DNA from: a bacterium
GTDB taxonomy: Bacteria; CLD3; SB21
Assembly (NCBI GenBank): GCA_008933615.1
Contig: WBUR01000031.1
Coordinates: 1-52,739 of the forward strand
Direction of reading: 5' to 3'
DNA length: 52,739 nucleotides
Both the position numbers and the translations under genes were made by a program. Under the pieces are notes generated by a model. It was not told the DNA's origin, made no database searches, and was given only the letters and a program-made list of their open reading frames with translations. How positions within the stretch are numbered: the stretch's first letter is position 1; the number at the start of each line of letters is the position of its first letter. Of the stretch, positions 35,096 through 43,839 are shown in pieces.

Positions 35096-36823
35096 ATGTT
35101 AGAACAACAATGGGTACTCAATAACCATCATGATAAGGAGCGTTTAAAAAAACTAGCAGAAGAAATCAATGTCCCGGAACTCATAGCCAGCATCTTATTT
35201 AATCGTGGTATCACCACATTTGATGAGGCTAAAAATTTTTTTCGTGCTGAAAATGCTCCGCTTATTGACCCTTTCTTAATGTACAACATGGACGTTGCCG
35301 TTAAGCGCGTGATCGAAGCGATGGATAATCGTGATTCGATCATGATCTACGGCGATTACGACGTGGACGGAACCACCAGTACTTCCATGTTATACCTATT
35401 CCTTCGTGAGATCCACAAAGGACTTATTACCTATTACATTCCGGACCGAGTCAAAGAGGGTTACGGATTGTCGCGAAGCGGCATTACCGCGGCTCATGCG
35501 CAAGGCGTCAAGCTGGTGATCGCGGTTGACTGCGGAATTACTGCCGTCGACCAGATAAATCTGGCCAATGAATTCGGCCTTGACGTTATTATCTGCGATC
35601 ATCACCATCCCGGCGATGTGCTGCCCAACGCGCTGGCGATATTAAATCCCAAACAGGAAAAGTGTTCTTATCCGTTCAAAGAACTGTGCGGCGTTGGCGT
35701 TGCGTTCAAACTGGCGCAGGCCCTGACGGAAACGTTGAAAATCGATCGCGGAATTTTATTACAGCACCTTGACCTTGTTGCGATCGGAAGCGCGGCGGAC
35801 ATAGTTCCGCTGATAGGAGAAAACCGCACATTAGTAAAGAACGGCCTGAAACTGGTGAGCGAAGCAAATAAAGTCGGCATCCGCCAGTTGGTCAAAAACG
35901 CCAACGTATACGGCAAAGCAATTTCAACCGCCCAGATTGTTTTTTCCCTTGCGCCGCGCATTAATGCAGTCGGCAGGCTGGGCGACGCGAACAGGGCAGT
36001 TAAACTTCTTATTACTAACAGCGAAACGGATGCCGTAGAATTTGCAAGTGTACTGGAGTCGGAGAACCGGAACCGGCGTGACTTGAATGAAGTAATGTTT
36101 CTGGAGGCCTGTGAAATTGTTGAAGAAGAATTTGATTTTGAAAAAGATAAAGTGATCGTTGTTTTCAAAGAAGGCTGGCATCAGGGTGTGATTGGCATCG
36201 TTGCGAGCAAGCTGGTCGAGCGGTATTACAGGCCTGCGATCGTTATTGCAGAAGCCGACAACCGAGGCAAAGGATCAGCCAGAAGCGTCGAAAATTTTGA
36301 CGTATTTCAGGCGCTAAAGGCTTGTGAAGACATGATGGTCGGGTATGGCGGACATAAGTATGCGGCAGGATTAACTATCGAATTGGATAAGATCGTGGAA
36401 TTCAGACGCCGTGTGAACGCGTATGCTGAAATAAATTTACCGCCTGCGGATCTCATTCCGAAGATCCAAATTGATGCAGAAATAACGCTCGACTCGATCA
36501 ATGAACGCCTGATGAATTTGTTAAACTTATTCAAACCGCACGGACCGGGAAATATGCGTCCGATATTTTTGTCGACCAGCCTGCAAATCGTCGGGTATCC
36601 CCAATTAATGAATGAACGCCATATTCGCCTGAAGGTGCGACAAAACGGAGCTACGTTTGATGCCGTGGGCTTCAATCTGGCGCATCACTATAACAAGATC
36701 GGCGTGGGCGATAAACCTATTGATTTAGTTTATCAAATAGACGAAAATACATGGCAGGGCCGCACGACCACGCAACTGAAGATCAAGGACCTGAAAGTGC
36801 AAACCAACGGCAAGCTGAATTAA
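35096..36823 (+). CDS. recJ: single-stranded-DNA-specific exonuclease RecJ
   Basis: RecJ is the 5'-3' single-strand exonuclease of recombination and mismatch repair. The 575-aa product has DHH-family motifs IYGDYDVDGTTST (about 83-95), VDCGITA, ICDHHHPGD (DHH motif), GSAADIVPLIGENR, the DHHA1 signature GGHKYAAG near residue 420 and the C-terminal RecJ OB domain. Length is standard. No ribosome-binding site precedes the ATG. A 24-codon ORF (35050-35124) overlaps the start in another frame. It is followed after 16 nt by the gmhB-like gene. Confidence 0.94.
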   Translation: MLEQQWVLNNHHDKERLKKLAEEINVPELIASILFNRGITTFDEAKNFFRAENAPLIDPFLMYNMDVAVKRVIEAMDNRDSIMIYGDYDVDGTTSTSMLYLFLREIHKGLITYYIPDRVKEGYGLSRSGITAAHAQGVKLVIAVDCGITAVDQINLANEFGLDVIICDHHHPGDVLPNALAILNPKQEKCSYPFKELCGVGVAFKLAQALTETLKIDRGILLQHLDLVAIGSAADIVPLIGENRTLVKNGLKLVSEANKVGIRQLVKNANVYGKAISTAQIVFSLAPRINAVGRLGDANRAVKLLITNSETDAVEFASVLESENRNRRDLNEVMFLEACEIVEEEFDFEKDKVIVVFKEGWHQGVIGIVASKLVERYYRPAIVIAEADNRGKGSARSVENFDVFQALKACEDMMVGYGGHKYAAGLTIELDKIVEFRRRVNAYAEINLPPADLIPKIQIDAEITLDSINERLMNLLNLFKPHGPGNMRPIFLSTSLQIVGYPQLMNERHIRLKVRQNGATFDAVGFNLAHHYNKIGVGDKPIDLVYQIDENTWQGRTTTQLKIKDLKVQTNGKLN

Positions 36824-36839
36824 TATCGGAATCGGATTA

Positions 36840-37427
36840 TTGGAACAGTCAAAACACAGGGCGGTATTCATTGACCGGGACGGGACTTTAAATGTTGAAA
36901 AAGATTATGTGTACAAGATCGAAGACTTTGAATTTATTCACGGAGCCAAGGAAGCCGTTCGTCTCCTAAACGAGCATCATATTAAGGCCATCGTGATAAG
37001 TAATCAATCCGGTATAGCGAGAGGTTATTACACACCCAATGATGTACACCTTCTTCACGATTACATCCAAAGGGAATTGAGAAAAGAAAAGGCACAAATT
37101 GATGCCTTTTTTTATTGCCCGCATCATCCGGACGGAACCATCGATGAATTTCGTAAAGTATGCGATTGCAGAAAACCCAGCCCAGGCATGATTTTACAGG
37201 CAGAGCAAAAGCTAAATATCGATTTGCAGAGTTCCTACGTGATCGGAGATCATTTATCGGATATTAAATTACAGGAAAAAGTTCCGGTAAAAACTATTCT
37301 GGTAAGGACAGGTCATGGAAACAAAGCATTAGAGGAGCTGCAGAAAGAGAAGATAAAGCCGGAGAGAATTGAAGAGAACTTGCTTGATGCGGTGAATTAT
37401 ATTATACGAACGACGAATCCTTTCTAA
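36840..37427 (+). CDS. gmhB: HAD-family heptose-1,7-bisphosphate phosphatase, GmhB-like
   Basis: GmhB removes the 1-phosphate or 7-phosphate during ADP-heptose synthesis for lipopolysaccharide. The 195-aa product has the HAD nucleophile motif FIDRDGTLN near residue 11, ISNQSGIARGYY, the Cys/His zinc site CPHHPDG...CDCRKPSPG (about 98-122) and the GDHLSDI acid motif. The frame begins at TTG 36840; no ATG exists before the nucleophile, so TTG is the likely start. Histidinol-phosphate phosphatases have a similar core, so substrate is inferred from the zinc-loop pattern. Genes on both sides are within 25 nt. Confidence 0.85.
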   Translation: MEQSKHRAVFIDRDGTLNVEKDYVYKIEDFEFIHGAKEAVRLLNEHHIKAIVISNQSGIARGYYTPNDVHLLHDYIQRELRKEKAQIDAFFYCPHHPDGTIDEFRKVCDCRKPSPGMILQAEQKLNIDLQSSYVIGDHLSDIKLQEKVPVKTILVRTGHGNKALEELQKEKIKPERIEENLLDAVNYIIRTTNPF

Positions 37428-37449
37428 TATTAAGACTTAGGAAAACGCA

Positions 37450-38610
37450 ATGGATTACACTTTTGCAGACCGATTAAAGAACATTACATCGTCGGCGACG
37501 GTTAGTCTGGCGGAAAAAGCCAAAAGTTTACGCGATGCCGGACAAGACATCATCGATTTGACCATCGGTGAGCCGGATTTTCCAACGCCGCCGCATATTA
37601 TTCGCGCGGGTTACAGGGCGATGATAAAGGGGCATACGAAATACACCAACAGCCGCGGCATAATTGAATTGCGAAAAGCAATCGCGCAAAAACTGGAAAA
37701 CGAAAATGAGCTGCTGTATTCCGCAGATACTGAGATCATCGTGACTCCCGGAGGAAAGCAAGCCATCTTGTATGCGGTGTTAGCGCTTATTAATCCCGGC
37801 GATGAAGTATTGTGCATCGAGCCGTGTTGGTTAGGTTACGAGAGCTGCATCGCTTTGGCGGGCGGCGTCTATGTCGGAGTAGAAACTCACGAAGAAGACG
37901 GATTTTCAATAACTGAAAAACAGATCCTGGAAAAAGTTACGCCGAGAACTAAACTCATGCTGATAAATAGCCCGTGTAATCCGACCGGCAAGGTGTTGAC
38001 CAAAGAAGAACTGGAGATCATTTCAAAAATCTGCATTGAAAAGAACATGATGTGTGTGTCGGATGATATTTATGAAAAAATTATTTTTGATAATCATCGA
38101 TTTCATTCTATAGCTTCTTTGCCTTCGATGCGCGAACGGACTCTTGTATTAAACGGTTTCTCCAAAGCGTATTCCATGACGGGCTGGAGGCTTGCGTATC
38201 TTGCCGGTGATCGAAAAATAATAGGACAGATCAATAAACTTCAGCAGCTGTCTGCGACTTGTCCTTCGGCCGTTAGCCAGTGGGCGGGCGTGGAAGCTTT
38301 GACGGGCCTTCAACTGCACTTAAAAAAAATGACTCAGGCTTATGAGGTTAGACGGAATATAGTTCACAAGGGATTTAACAACAAAAAACTGGCATGTTTT
38401 AAGGCTCAAGGAGCCTTTTACGGATTTGTTAATGTCAAAAGACTGGGGATGAGTTCGGATCAGGCGTGCGAATTTCTATTAGAAAAAGCTAAGATGGTCA
38501 CGGTTCCCGGCAGCGCATTTGGCAAAGCCGGAGAAGGATATGTGCGGATTTCGTTTGGTACGTCCGAAAAGAATCTAAAGAAAGCAATAAAAAATCTTGA
38601 GTATTTGTAG
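37450..38610 (+). CDS. class I/II pyridoxal-phosphate aminotransferase (aspartate type)
   Basis: The 386-aa product transfers an amino group between an amino acid and a 2-oxo acid. It has the family landmarks TIGEPDFPTPPHI near the N-terminus, TPGGKQA, the SPCNPTGKVL loop, VSDDIYEKI (Asp contacting the PLP pyridine) and the PLP lysine in NGFSKAYSMTGWRLAY near residue 236. The pattern is that of the AspB-like Igamma group; aspartate or prephenate substrates are both possible. It ends the recJ-gmhB run and is followed by tRNA-Pro. Confidence 0.88.
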   Translation: MDYTFADRLKNITSSATVSLAEKAKSLRDAGQDIIDLTIGEPDFPTPPHIIRAGYRAMIKGHTKYTNSRGIIELRKAIAQKLENENELLYSADTEIIVTPGGKQAILYAVLALINPGDEVLCIEPCWLGYESCIALAGGVYVGVETHEEDGFSITEKQILEKVTPRTKLMLINSPCNPTGKVLTKEELEIISKICIEKNMMCVSDDIYEKIIFDNHRFHSIASLPSMRERTLVLNGFSKAYSMTGWRLAYLAGDRKIIGQINKLQQLSATCPSAVSQWAGVEALTGLQLHLKKMTQAYEVRRNIVHKGFNNKKLACFKAQGAFYGFVNVKRLGMSSDQACEFLLEKAKMVTVPGSAFGKAGEGYVRISFGTSEKNLKKAIKNLEYL

Positions 38611-38643
38611 ACGCCATAGTATATTGGCGCATAATTGATGATT

Positions 38644-38718
38644 CGGAATGTGGCGCAGCCCGGATAGCGCACTCCCTTGGGGTGGGAGGGGTCGGAGGTT
38701 CAAATCCTCTCATTCCGA
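38644..38718 (+). tRNA. tRNA-Pro (anticodon GGG)
   Basis: A full cloverleaf can be drawn. The acceptor arms are CGGAATG and CATTCCG with discriminator A. The D-arm region is GCGCAGCCCGGATAGCGC, the anticodon stem CTCCC/GGGAG encloses TTGGGGT (anticodon GGG), and the T-arm GGAGG/CCTCT has loop TTCAAAT. The 3' CCA is not encoded; the next bases are CAA and a T-rich stretch. Confidence 0.95.
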
Positions 38719-38875
38719 CAAATTTTTTCTTCGTTTCTTTCCTTCCTTTTTTCATCTTCCTTAGTTAAATTATATTCAACGGTTTGGTTACCGGCACGGA
38801 AAGGTACTTTCTCGCACGGTGATGGTACCAAACGAACCTTATTTATTTTTTCAGTAGTTTTTATAATCATTGCAA

Positions 38876-40420
38876 ATGAAAAAAATCGTAACGCCGCAAG
38901 ACATGCAGGAGATCGACCGTAGAACCATTCAGGATTATAAGATCAGCGGCGAGGTATTGATGGAATGTGCGGGTGCGGCAGTATTTGGGCGTATCAGGGT
39001 TTTGTTTGCAGAATATACTTCCAAGAACATTTTTGTTTTTTGCGGTAAGGGCAACAACGGCGGTGACGGGTTTGTAATTGCACGTTATCTGAAGGAAAAC
39101 GGCGCTGCACCTAAAGTATTTGTTACCGGCAGTATGGAAGACGTTAAAATGGATGCGCGCATTCATTTCAATAAACTCATAGCCGGCGGCGTACAGCCAA
39201 TTTTTATTTCCAACGGACATGATCTTGGGAACGAGAAGCCGGATATTATTGTTGATGCGCTACTAGGAACCGGCGCGCGCGGCTCTCTTGATGGAGAACT
39301 TCTGAATCTTGTCGAGAAAATTAACGCGTGGCGAAATCAGCAAGGGTGTTATGTGCTTTCGGTTGATATTCCGTCCGGGATGAACGGTGAAACTGGCCGC
39401 GTAGAGAATGCCGCCGTCAAAGCGGATGCAACGGTCACCATGGGTTTGCCGAAATCGGGACTACTTTTCGGGGATGGAAAACACTATACCGGAAAACTGT
39501 ATGTTGCGGATATCGGGTTTCCCGATGAACTGACACGCGGCGATAAATTTGTACTGATCGAAAAAGAAGACGTCAGGAAGTTATTAAAACCCCGCAGGCA
39601 CAATGCATACAAATATGATTTCGGCAAAGTTTTGATTATAGCCGGTTCGCGCGGCATGAGCGGCGCGGCTTTCTTAGCGGCGAAATCAGCGCTGAGAATT
39701 GGGGCCGGTTTGGTTAAAGTTGCTATTCCGGAGGGAGTCGCGCATGTGATCGAGCATGCACTGCCGGAAGCCATGACGCTGCGTTTGGAAGAAACTAAAG
39801 AGGGCTCACCTGCATATCGAAATCGTGAACGGTTAATAGACTATATGAATTGGGCAGACGTAACGGCCATCGGCCCGGGATTGTCCCAACACGATGAAAC
39901 CATACAACTCATTCAGGAAATAGTGCAACAATTAAAAAAGCCTGCTGTAATAGATGCCGATGCGGTAACGGCCCTTGCGGGAAAGTCGGAATTGATTTCA
40001 TCGGTTGCATCCGGCATGGTTTTCACTCCGCACATTGGTGAATTTGCCGTTTTGTCAAATGTTGTAAAAGAGAAAATAGTTTTGGATCGTATAGATCACC
40101 TTCGGCACACCTCGCGAAAATTAAATAAAACGATTTTACTCAAAGGTTCACCGACCCTTATTGCCGCGGCTGACGGGCGTATTCATGTTTGCAACACCGG
40201 TAATCCGGGCATGGCGACCGCAGGAAGCGGGGACGTCCTGACCGGGATCATAGCCGGCTTGCTGGCGCAACAATTGCCATCCGAACAAGCGGCCTTTGCC
40301 GGAGCTTATATCCACGGACTTGCCGGCGACGTAGCGAAAAATAAAAAAACAGAAATGGGGTTGATCGCTTCCGATATTGTCGATTATCTTCCCGAAGCGC
40401 TCATGGACATCGGAGCTTGA
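38876..40420 (+). CDS. nnrD: bifunctional NAD(P)H-hydrate epimerase / ADP-dependent NAD(P)HX dehydratase
   Basis: This repair enzyme restores hydrated NADH and NADPH. The 514-aa fusion has an N-terminal YjeF_N epimerase domain (about 1-215, with CGKGNNGGDGFVIARYL and ALLGTGARG). The ribokinase-like C-terminal dehydratase domain has GSRGMSGAAFLAAKSALRIGAG, DADAVTAL, TPHIGEF and NTGNPGMATAGSGDVLTG. A TTG at 38870 is in frame, but the ATG at 38876 fits better. No ribosome-binding site is seen, and a TATAAT at 38862-38867 ends 8 nt before the ATG, so the message could be leaderless. It is a single complete gene, both activities present. Confidence 0.93.
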   Translation: MKKIVTPQDMQEIDRRTIQDYKISGEVLMECAGAAVFGRIRVLFAEYTSKNIFVFCGKGNNGGDGFVIARYLKENGAAPKVFVTGSMEDVKMDARIHFNKLIAGGVQPIFISNGHDLGNEKPDIIVDALLGTGARGSLDGELLNLVEKINAWRNQQGCYVLSVDIPSGMNGETGRVENAAVKADATVTMGLPKSGLLFGDGKHYTGKLYVADIGFPDELTRGDKFVLIEKEDVRKLLKPRRHNAYKYDFGKVLIIAGSRGMSGAAFLAAKSALRIGAGLVKVAIPEGVAHVIEHALPEAMTLRLEETKEGSPAYRNRERLIDYMNWADVTAIGPGLSQHDETIQLIQEIVQQLKKPAVIDADAVTALAGKSELISSVASGMVFTPHIGEFAVLSNVVKEKIVLDRIDHLRHTSRKLNKTILLKGSPTLIAAADGRIHVCNTGNPGMATAGSGDVLTGIIAGLLAQQLPSEQAAFAGAYIHGLAGDVAKNKKTEMGLIASDIVDYLPEALMDIGA

Positions 40421-40478
40421 TTCTGTAAAATTAAATTATATTTTAACTTATCATTTAATCAGAGTAAAAAACTCAAAG

Positions 40479-41261
40479 ATGAATAAACGAAAACTCTTAA
40501 TGGGCTCTTTGCTTTTAGTTGCCGTATCCTCGGGCTTTTTGGTATACCCGCGCGCCGAACAATATTTTTATCGTCAACAAATGGAAAAAGAAAACATTGA
40601 AACGCTGCAAAAAATCACGTCGAAAGATGTTGTGACCAAGTCGGCGTTGGAATCAATTCAGGCGTCGGTATTAAAGCCCGTTATTCCGGAAAAAGCGTAC
40701 CTGGAAGTACCGTTTTTCTGCCAGGCGCCTATGACAAATGATGCGAGTTGGGATATACACCACGCCAGTTGCGAAGAGGCGGCTGTATTACAGGCCGTTT
40801 ACTATGACACGGGAATCAAAGAAGCTGATCTTGCAAAAGTAGACAAGACGCTTCAGGATATGATCGCGTGGCAGGAAAAGCATTTCGGCGTTCACAAGGA
40901 TATTCATGCCGACAGTATTAAAATGCTGATGGTGGGATTTTTCGGGTACGATGCGGATGAGATCGCCATCATGCGTAAGGCAAGCATCTATGACATAAAA
41001 CAGCAAGTTGCGCTGGGCTTTCCGGTGGTAGCGCCTACGTACGGGCGTATGCTGAAAAACCCGTTCTATAAACAACCGGGGCCTGAGTATCATATGGTTA
41101 CCGTTATCGGTTATACCGAAGACCGTATTATTACAAATGATGTTGGAACCAAAAGGGGAAAGGACTTTTCGTACCCTTTGGAAATATTTAAAATGTCTAT
41201 GGACAAAGAAGGAGCCGATGCGCTCGTCATCCGGTCCAAACGTACTATTCAAAAACAATAA
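40479..41261 (+). CDS. membrane-anchored C39-like peptidase family protein
   Basis: The 260-aa product starts with a hydrophobic segment (LLMGSLLLVAVSSGFLVY), acting as signal anchor. After a linker comes a Peptidase_C39_2-like papain fold with VPFFCQAP, SCEEAA (candidate catalytic Cys), YHMVTVIGY (candidate His) and IITNDVGTKRG (candidate Asp). It probably acts outside the cytoplasm, as a peptidase or a non-catalytic relative. The frame opens at 40377 inside the nnr gene, but the ATG at 40479 begins right at the membrane segment. TTGATT-N16-TATTTT at 40417-40444 is a weak promoter candidate. Confidence 0.7.
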   Translation: MNKRKLLMGSLLLVAVSSGFLVYPRAEQYFYRQQMEKENIETLQKITSKDVVTKSALESIQASVLKPVIPEKAYLEVPFFCQAPMTNDASWDIHHASCEEAAVLQAVYYDTGIKEADLAKVDKTLQDMIAWQEKHFGVHKDIHADSIKMLMVGFFGYDADEIAIMRKASIYDIKQQVALGFPVVAPTYGRMLKNPFYKQPGPEYHMVTVIGYTEDRIITNDVGTKRGKDFSYPLEIFKMSMDKEGADALVIRSKRTIQKQ

Positions 41262-41287
41262 ATTTAATGAATTAGTGAAAATTTTTC

Positions 41288-41316
41288 TTGCATTCGTGAA
41301 CCTGATTCTATATCTT
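41288..41316 (+). promoter_or_regulatory. candidate folE promoter
   Basis: TTGCAT (41288-41293), a 17-nt spacer and TATCTT (41311-41316). The leader to the folE ATG would be about 170 nt and includes the hairpin at 41451-41487. Confidence 0.4.
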
Positions 41317-41450
41317 GCCGTTGCATTTTTGTTATTTGAGAATCCACCTTTTAAACTTAGTCAATGCAATCTATTTTGTTTTTCACATTGAAAGTTCAAT
41401 TAGACACTAAGAACCATTTTATAAATTTTTTTACATCGTACAATTAACTC

Positions 41451-41487
41451 GAACCCTGAACGACAGCCGCTTCAGGGTTCTTTTTTT
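41451..41487 (+). terminator. Rho-independent terminator-like hairpin just before folE
   Basis: GAACCCTGAA (41451-41460) pairs perfectly with TTCAGGGTTC (41471-41480) across a 10-nt loop, followed by seven T. Only 8 nt remain before the folE ATG at 41496. It ends transcription of the C39 gene or acts as an attenuator of folE. Confidence 0.8.
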
Positions 41488-41495
41488 ATACCGGT

Positions 41496-42059
41496 ATGAA
41501 TACCAAAGAACTGATCAAAAACTTGCTTAAGAACTACGGGGAAAATCCCGACCGTGAGGGGCTTTTGGAGACTCCGGAACGCGTGGAGAAGAGTTATGAT
41601 TTTCTCATGGGCGGTTATAAGATGAGCCCGGAAGAAATCATCAATTCCGCCGTTTTTGAGGAAGACATTAACGAAATGGTGCTGGTCAAAGACATTGAAC
41701 TATACAGTCTTTGCGAGCATCACATGCTTCCGTTTTTCGGGAAATGCCATATCGCGTACATTCCCAACGGTAAGATTATCGGATTAAGTAAGTTGCCGCG
41801 TGTGGTAGATATTTTCAGCAGGCGTTTGCAAGTACAAGAAAGGCTCACACAGCAGATAGCGCATGCCATTCATGACGCGCTCAATCCGCAAGGCGTAGGC
41901 GTAATTATCGAAGCGCAGCATCTCTGTATGATGATGCGCGGCGTTGAGAAACAGAAAAGTTTAACGACGACCAGTTGCATGCGCGGCGTATTCAAAGAGG
42001 ATAGCCGGACGCGCAGCGAATTTCTGACATTACTCAGGACCGGCACTCAAATTTTATAA
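41496..42059 (+). CDS. folE: GTP cyclohydrolase I (type IA)
   Basis: FolE opens GTP to dihydroneopterin triphosphate for folate and related pterins, using zinc. The 187-aa product has all landmarks: [14 protein letters not shown] near the N-terminus, the zinc ligands in [11 protein letters not shown] and [32 protein letters not shown] and the C-terminal [11 protein letters not shown]. No ribosome-binding site is visible, since a terminator hairpin ends 8 nt upstream of the ATG. The alignment of the N-terminus with the family nevertheless supports this start. A second, unrelated GTP cyclohydrolase (folE2) is at 23041. Confidence 0.96.
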   Translation: MNTKELIKNLLKNYGENPDREGLLETPERVEKSYDFLMGGYKMSPEEIINSAVFEEDINEMVLVKDIELYSLCEHHMLPFFGKCHIAYIPNGKIIGLSKLPRVVDIFSRRLQVQERLTQQIAHAIHDALNPQGVGVIIEAQHLCMMMRGVEKQKSLTTTSCMRGVFKEDSRTRSEFLTLLRTGTQIL

Positions 42060-42099
42060 TTCAATTCATACTAATAAAAAAACCAACAGGAGTTGTACC

Positions 42100-42897
42100 A
42101 TGGCCGACAAAGTTTTAGTTCAATATGAGGTTAAAGACCGTATTGCGGTTCTCACATTGGCTGATCCGCCTGCAAATACTTACACGCATGAGATGATGCG
42201 CCAATTGGATGAAGCCATATTGAAAGCGCGTTTTGACGAAAACGTCAATGTGATACTGCTGACCGGCCTTGGTGAAAAATTTTTCTGCGCCGGTGCTAAC
42301 ATTGACATGCTCAGCAAGGCCGATCCTGTTTGGAAATATTATTTCTGCCTTCATGCCAACGAAACCTTGCTTCGGCTGGAACAGACGCCGAAGTTGGTCA
42401 TTGCCGCACTAAACGGGCACTGCGTCGGCGGCGGATTGGAAATTGCTATGGCAGCCGATATACGCATCGCACGTAAGGACGGCGGGATGATCGGCTTACC
42501 GGAAGTATCATTAGGCGTCTTGCCCGGCACCGGCGGGACACAGAGGTTTGGCCGCGCCGTCGGACGAAGCAAAGCGATCGAACTCATGGCTACCGGCAGA
42601 AAATTTTCGTACGAAGAAGCATTGGATATGGGGCTGATCAATTATATTTATGAAGGGAATAGCCAGCAATTCATGGAACAGGTGATGGCCTACTCTAAGC
42701 AATTCACCATACCCAACAAAGCGGCGATGGCCGTGGGCCATATTAAACGGTCGGTACAAACCGGTTTGGAAATAGGCCTTGAGCAAGGGCTGGCTGTTGA
42801 ACGCGAATTACAGTCTCTCCTTTTCAAAAGCAGCGATGCGAAAGAAGGTCTCATGGCGTTTGTAGAAAAGAGAACGCCTAAATTCAGCGGAAAATAA
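42100..42897 (+). CDS. enoyl-CoA hydratase/isomerase family protein
   Basis: Crotonase-fold enzymes hydrate or isomerise enoyl-CoA in beta-oxidation and related routes. The 265-aa product has the oxyanion-hole segments GEKFFCAGANIDML and GHCVGGGLEIAMAADIRIA and the signature LPEVSLGVLPGTGGTQR. Both acidic residues used by hydratases (Glu after GGGL, and Glu in LPE) are present, so hydratase activity is likely. AGGAG lies 8 nt before the ATG. It begins 40 nt after folE and is followed by a strong terminator, and the next operon contains a dienoyl-CoA reductase-like protein. Confidence 0.9.
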   Translation: MADKVLVQYEVKDRIAVLTLADPPANTYTHEMMRQLDEAILKARFDENVNVILLTGLGEKFFCAGANIDMLSKADPVWKYYFCLHANETLLRLEQTPKLVIAALNGHCVGGGLEIAMAADIRIARKDGGMIGLPEVSLGVLPGTGGTQRFGRAVGRSKAIELMATGRKFSYEEALDMGLINYIYEGNSQQFMEQVMAYSKQFTIPNKAAMAVGHIKRSVQTGLEIGLEQGLAVERELQSLLFKSSDAKEGLMAFVEKRTPKFSGK

Positions 42898-43005
42898 AAA
42901 GCGGGGAAAAGTGCGCAACGACTCACGTATTTTTAATACGATGATACATATTATGAATTCTCAAATATGGTACCCGTCCATCGGATACCGAACGATGTAA
43001 AACAC

Positions 43006-43042
43006 AAATGCACTAAATGAAATCATTTAGTGCATTTTTTTT
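43006..43042 (+). terminator. terminator between the crotonase and zinc-ribbon genes
   Basis: ATGCACTAAATG (43008-43019) and CATTTAGTGCAT (43024-43035) form a perfect 12-bp stem with a 4-nt loop, followed by eight T. The next gene's ribosome-binding site begins 15 nt later, and no promoter is apparent between them. Confidence 0.85.
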
Positions 43043-43070
43043 TAATTTATTTTTCTAAGGAGGCACGACA

Positions 43071-43823
43071 TTGCAGGCGACGATACAAAATTTAGTAACA
43101 TTGCAGGGCATTGACACCAAGCTCGCAGAAATTGAAATGCTGCGGGGCGATCTACCGAAACAGGTTGAGAGCCTTAAAGCGGAGTTATCTGAATTGAAGG
43201 AAGAGATCCAATCCGATCAGAATTCCATCGAAGCTTTTAACAAGGAGAAGAGCGACATTTCCAACGAGCAGGCGCTTAACAAAGAGAAACTGACGAAATT
43301 CCAGGATCAACTTTACAAAGCGACGTCGAACAAAGAATATGAGGCAACCTCATCCCAGATTGAGCATTGCGAACAGGAGAACAACCGCATTAAGTTGCGC
43401 ATTATCGAAATTGATTCGAAGGTGATGGAAATGGAAGAAGGCCTGAAGCCAAAAGTGGAAAAGCTGTCAACGCTGGAGGCGGATTATCAGGAAAGAGAAA
43501 ACGAACTGAATATCAAGATCAGCGAGACTTCAAAAGAAGAAGACGGATTGAAAGAACGCAGAAATGCAATTACTCCGAAGATCCGGAAAGATCTGGTCAG
43601 CAAATATGAACGCATTCGTAAGGCCAAGAACGGTTTAGCAGTAGCCGCGATAGTAAAGTCGTCGTGCGGCGGTTGTTTTAATCAGATCCCACAACAGATC
43701 ATCATTGAGCTGAAGAAAAAAGATATGATTCGCACGTGCGAATACTGCGGCAGGATCATATATTTGAACGATGCAGACTTAGCGAGCCTTGAAATGGGCG
43801 CCATGTCTAAAATGAGTTCATGA
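43071..43823 (+). CDS. zinc-ribbon coiled-coil protein (DUF164/CdsZ type)
   Basis: The 250-aa product is mostly a long antiparallel coiled coil (about residues 5-185, rich in Glu and Lys heptads). A C-terminal four-cysteine zinc ribbon follows (CGGCFNQ ... CEYCGRI). This layout is that of the C4-type zinc ribbon family (zf-RING_7), present in most bacteria, often with a chaperone-like or nucleic-acid-related role that is poorly defined. The start is TTG, supported by a strong AAGGAGG 7 nt upstream. It heads the five-gene run to 47884. Confidence 0.85.
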   Translation: MQATIQNLVTLQGIDTKLAEIEMLRGDLPKQVESLKAELSELKEEIQSDQNSIEAFNKEKSDISNEQALNKEKLTKFQDQLYKATSNKEYEATSSQIEHCEQENNRIKLRIIEIDSKVMEMEEGLKPKVEKLSTLEADYQERENELNIKISETSKEEDGLKERRNAITPKIRKDLVSKYERIRKAKNGLAVAAIVKSSCGGCFNQIPQQIIIELKKKDMIRTCEYCGRIIYLNDADLASLEMGAMSKMSS

Positions 43824-43839
43824 CCAATTATAACATACC

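Noticed and set aside
38611-38640. Small CGCCA/TGGCG hairpin after the aminotransferase as a terminator
   Set aside because: Stem of only five pairs and no T-run; it lies just before tRNA-Pro and could equally be part of a tRNA precursor.
38498-38755. Minus-strand ORF with a recognisable 'RGFEPPTPP' opening
   Set aside because: This is the usual false translation of the antisense strand of a tRNA gene (tRNA-Pro at 38644-38718).
41317-41450. preQ1 or THF riboswitch in the folE leader
   Set aside because: AAACTTAG near 41356 slightly recalls a preQ1-I tail, but the required P1 stem and C-rich loop are not there; no aptamer match could be supported.
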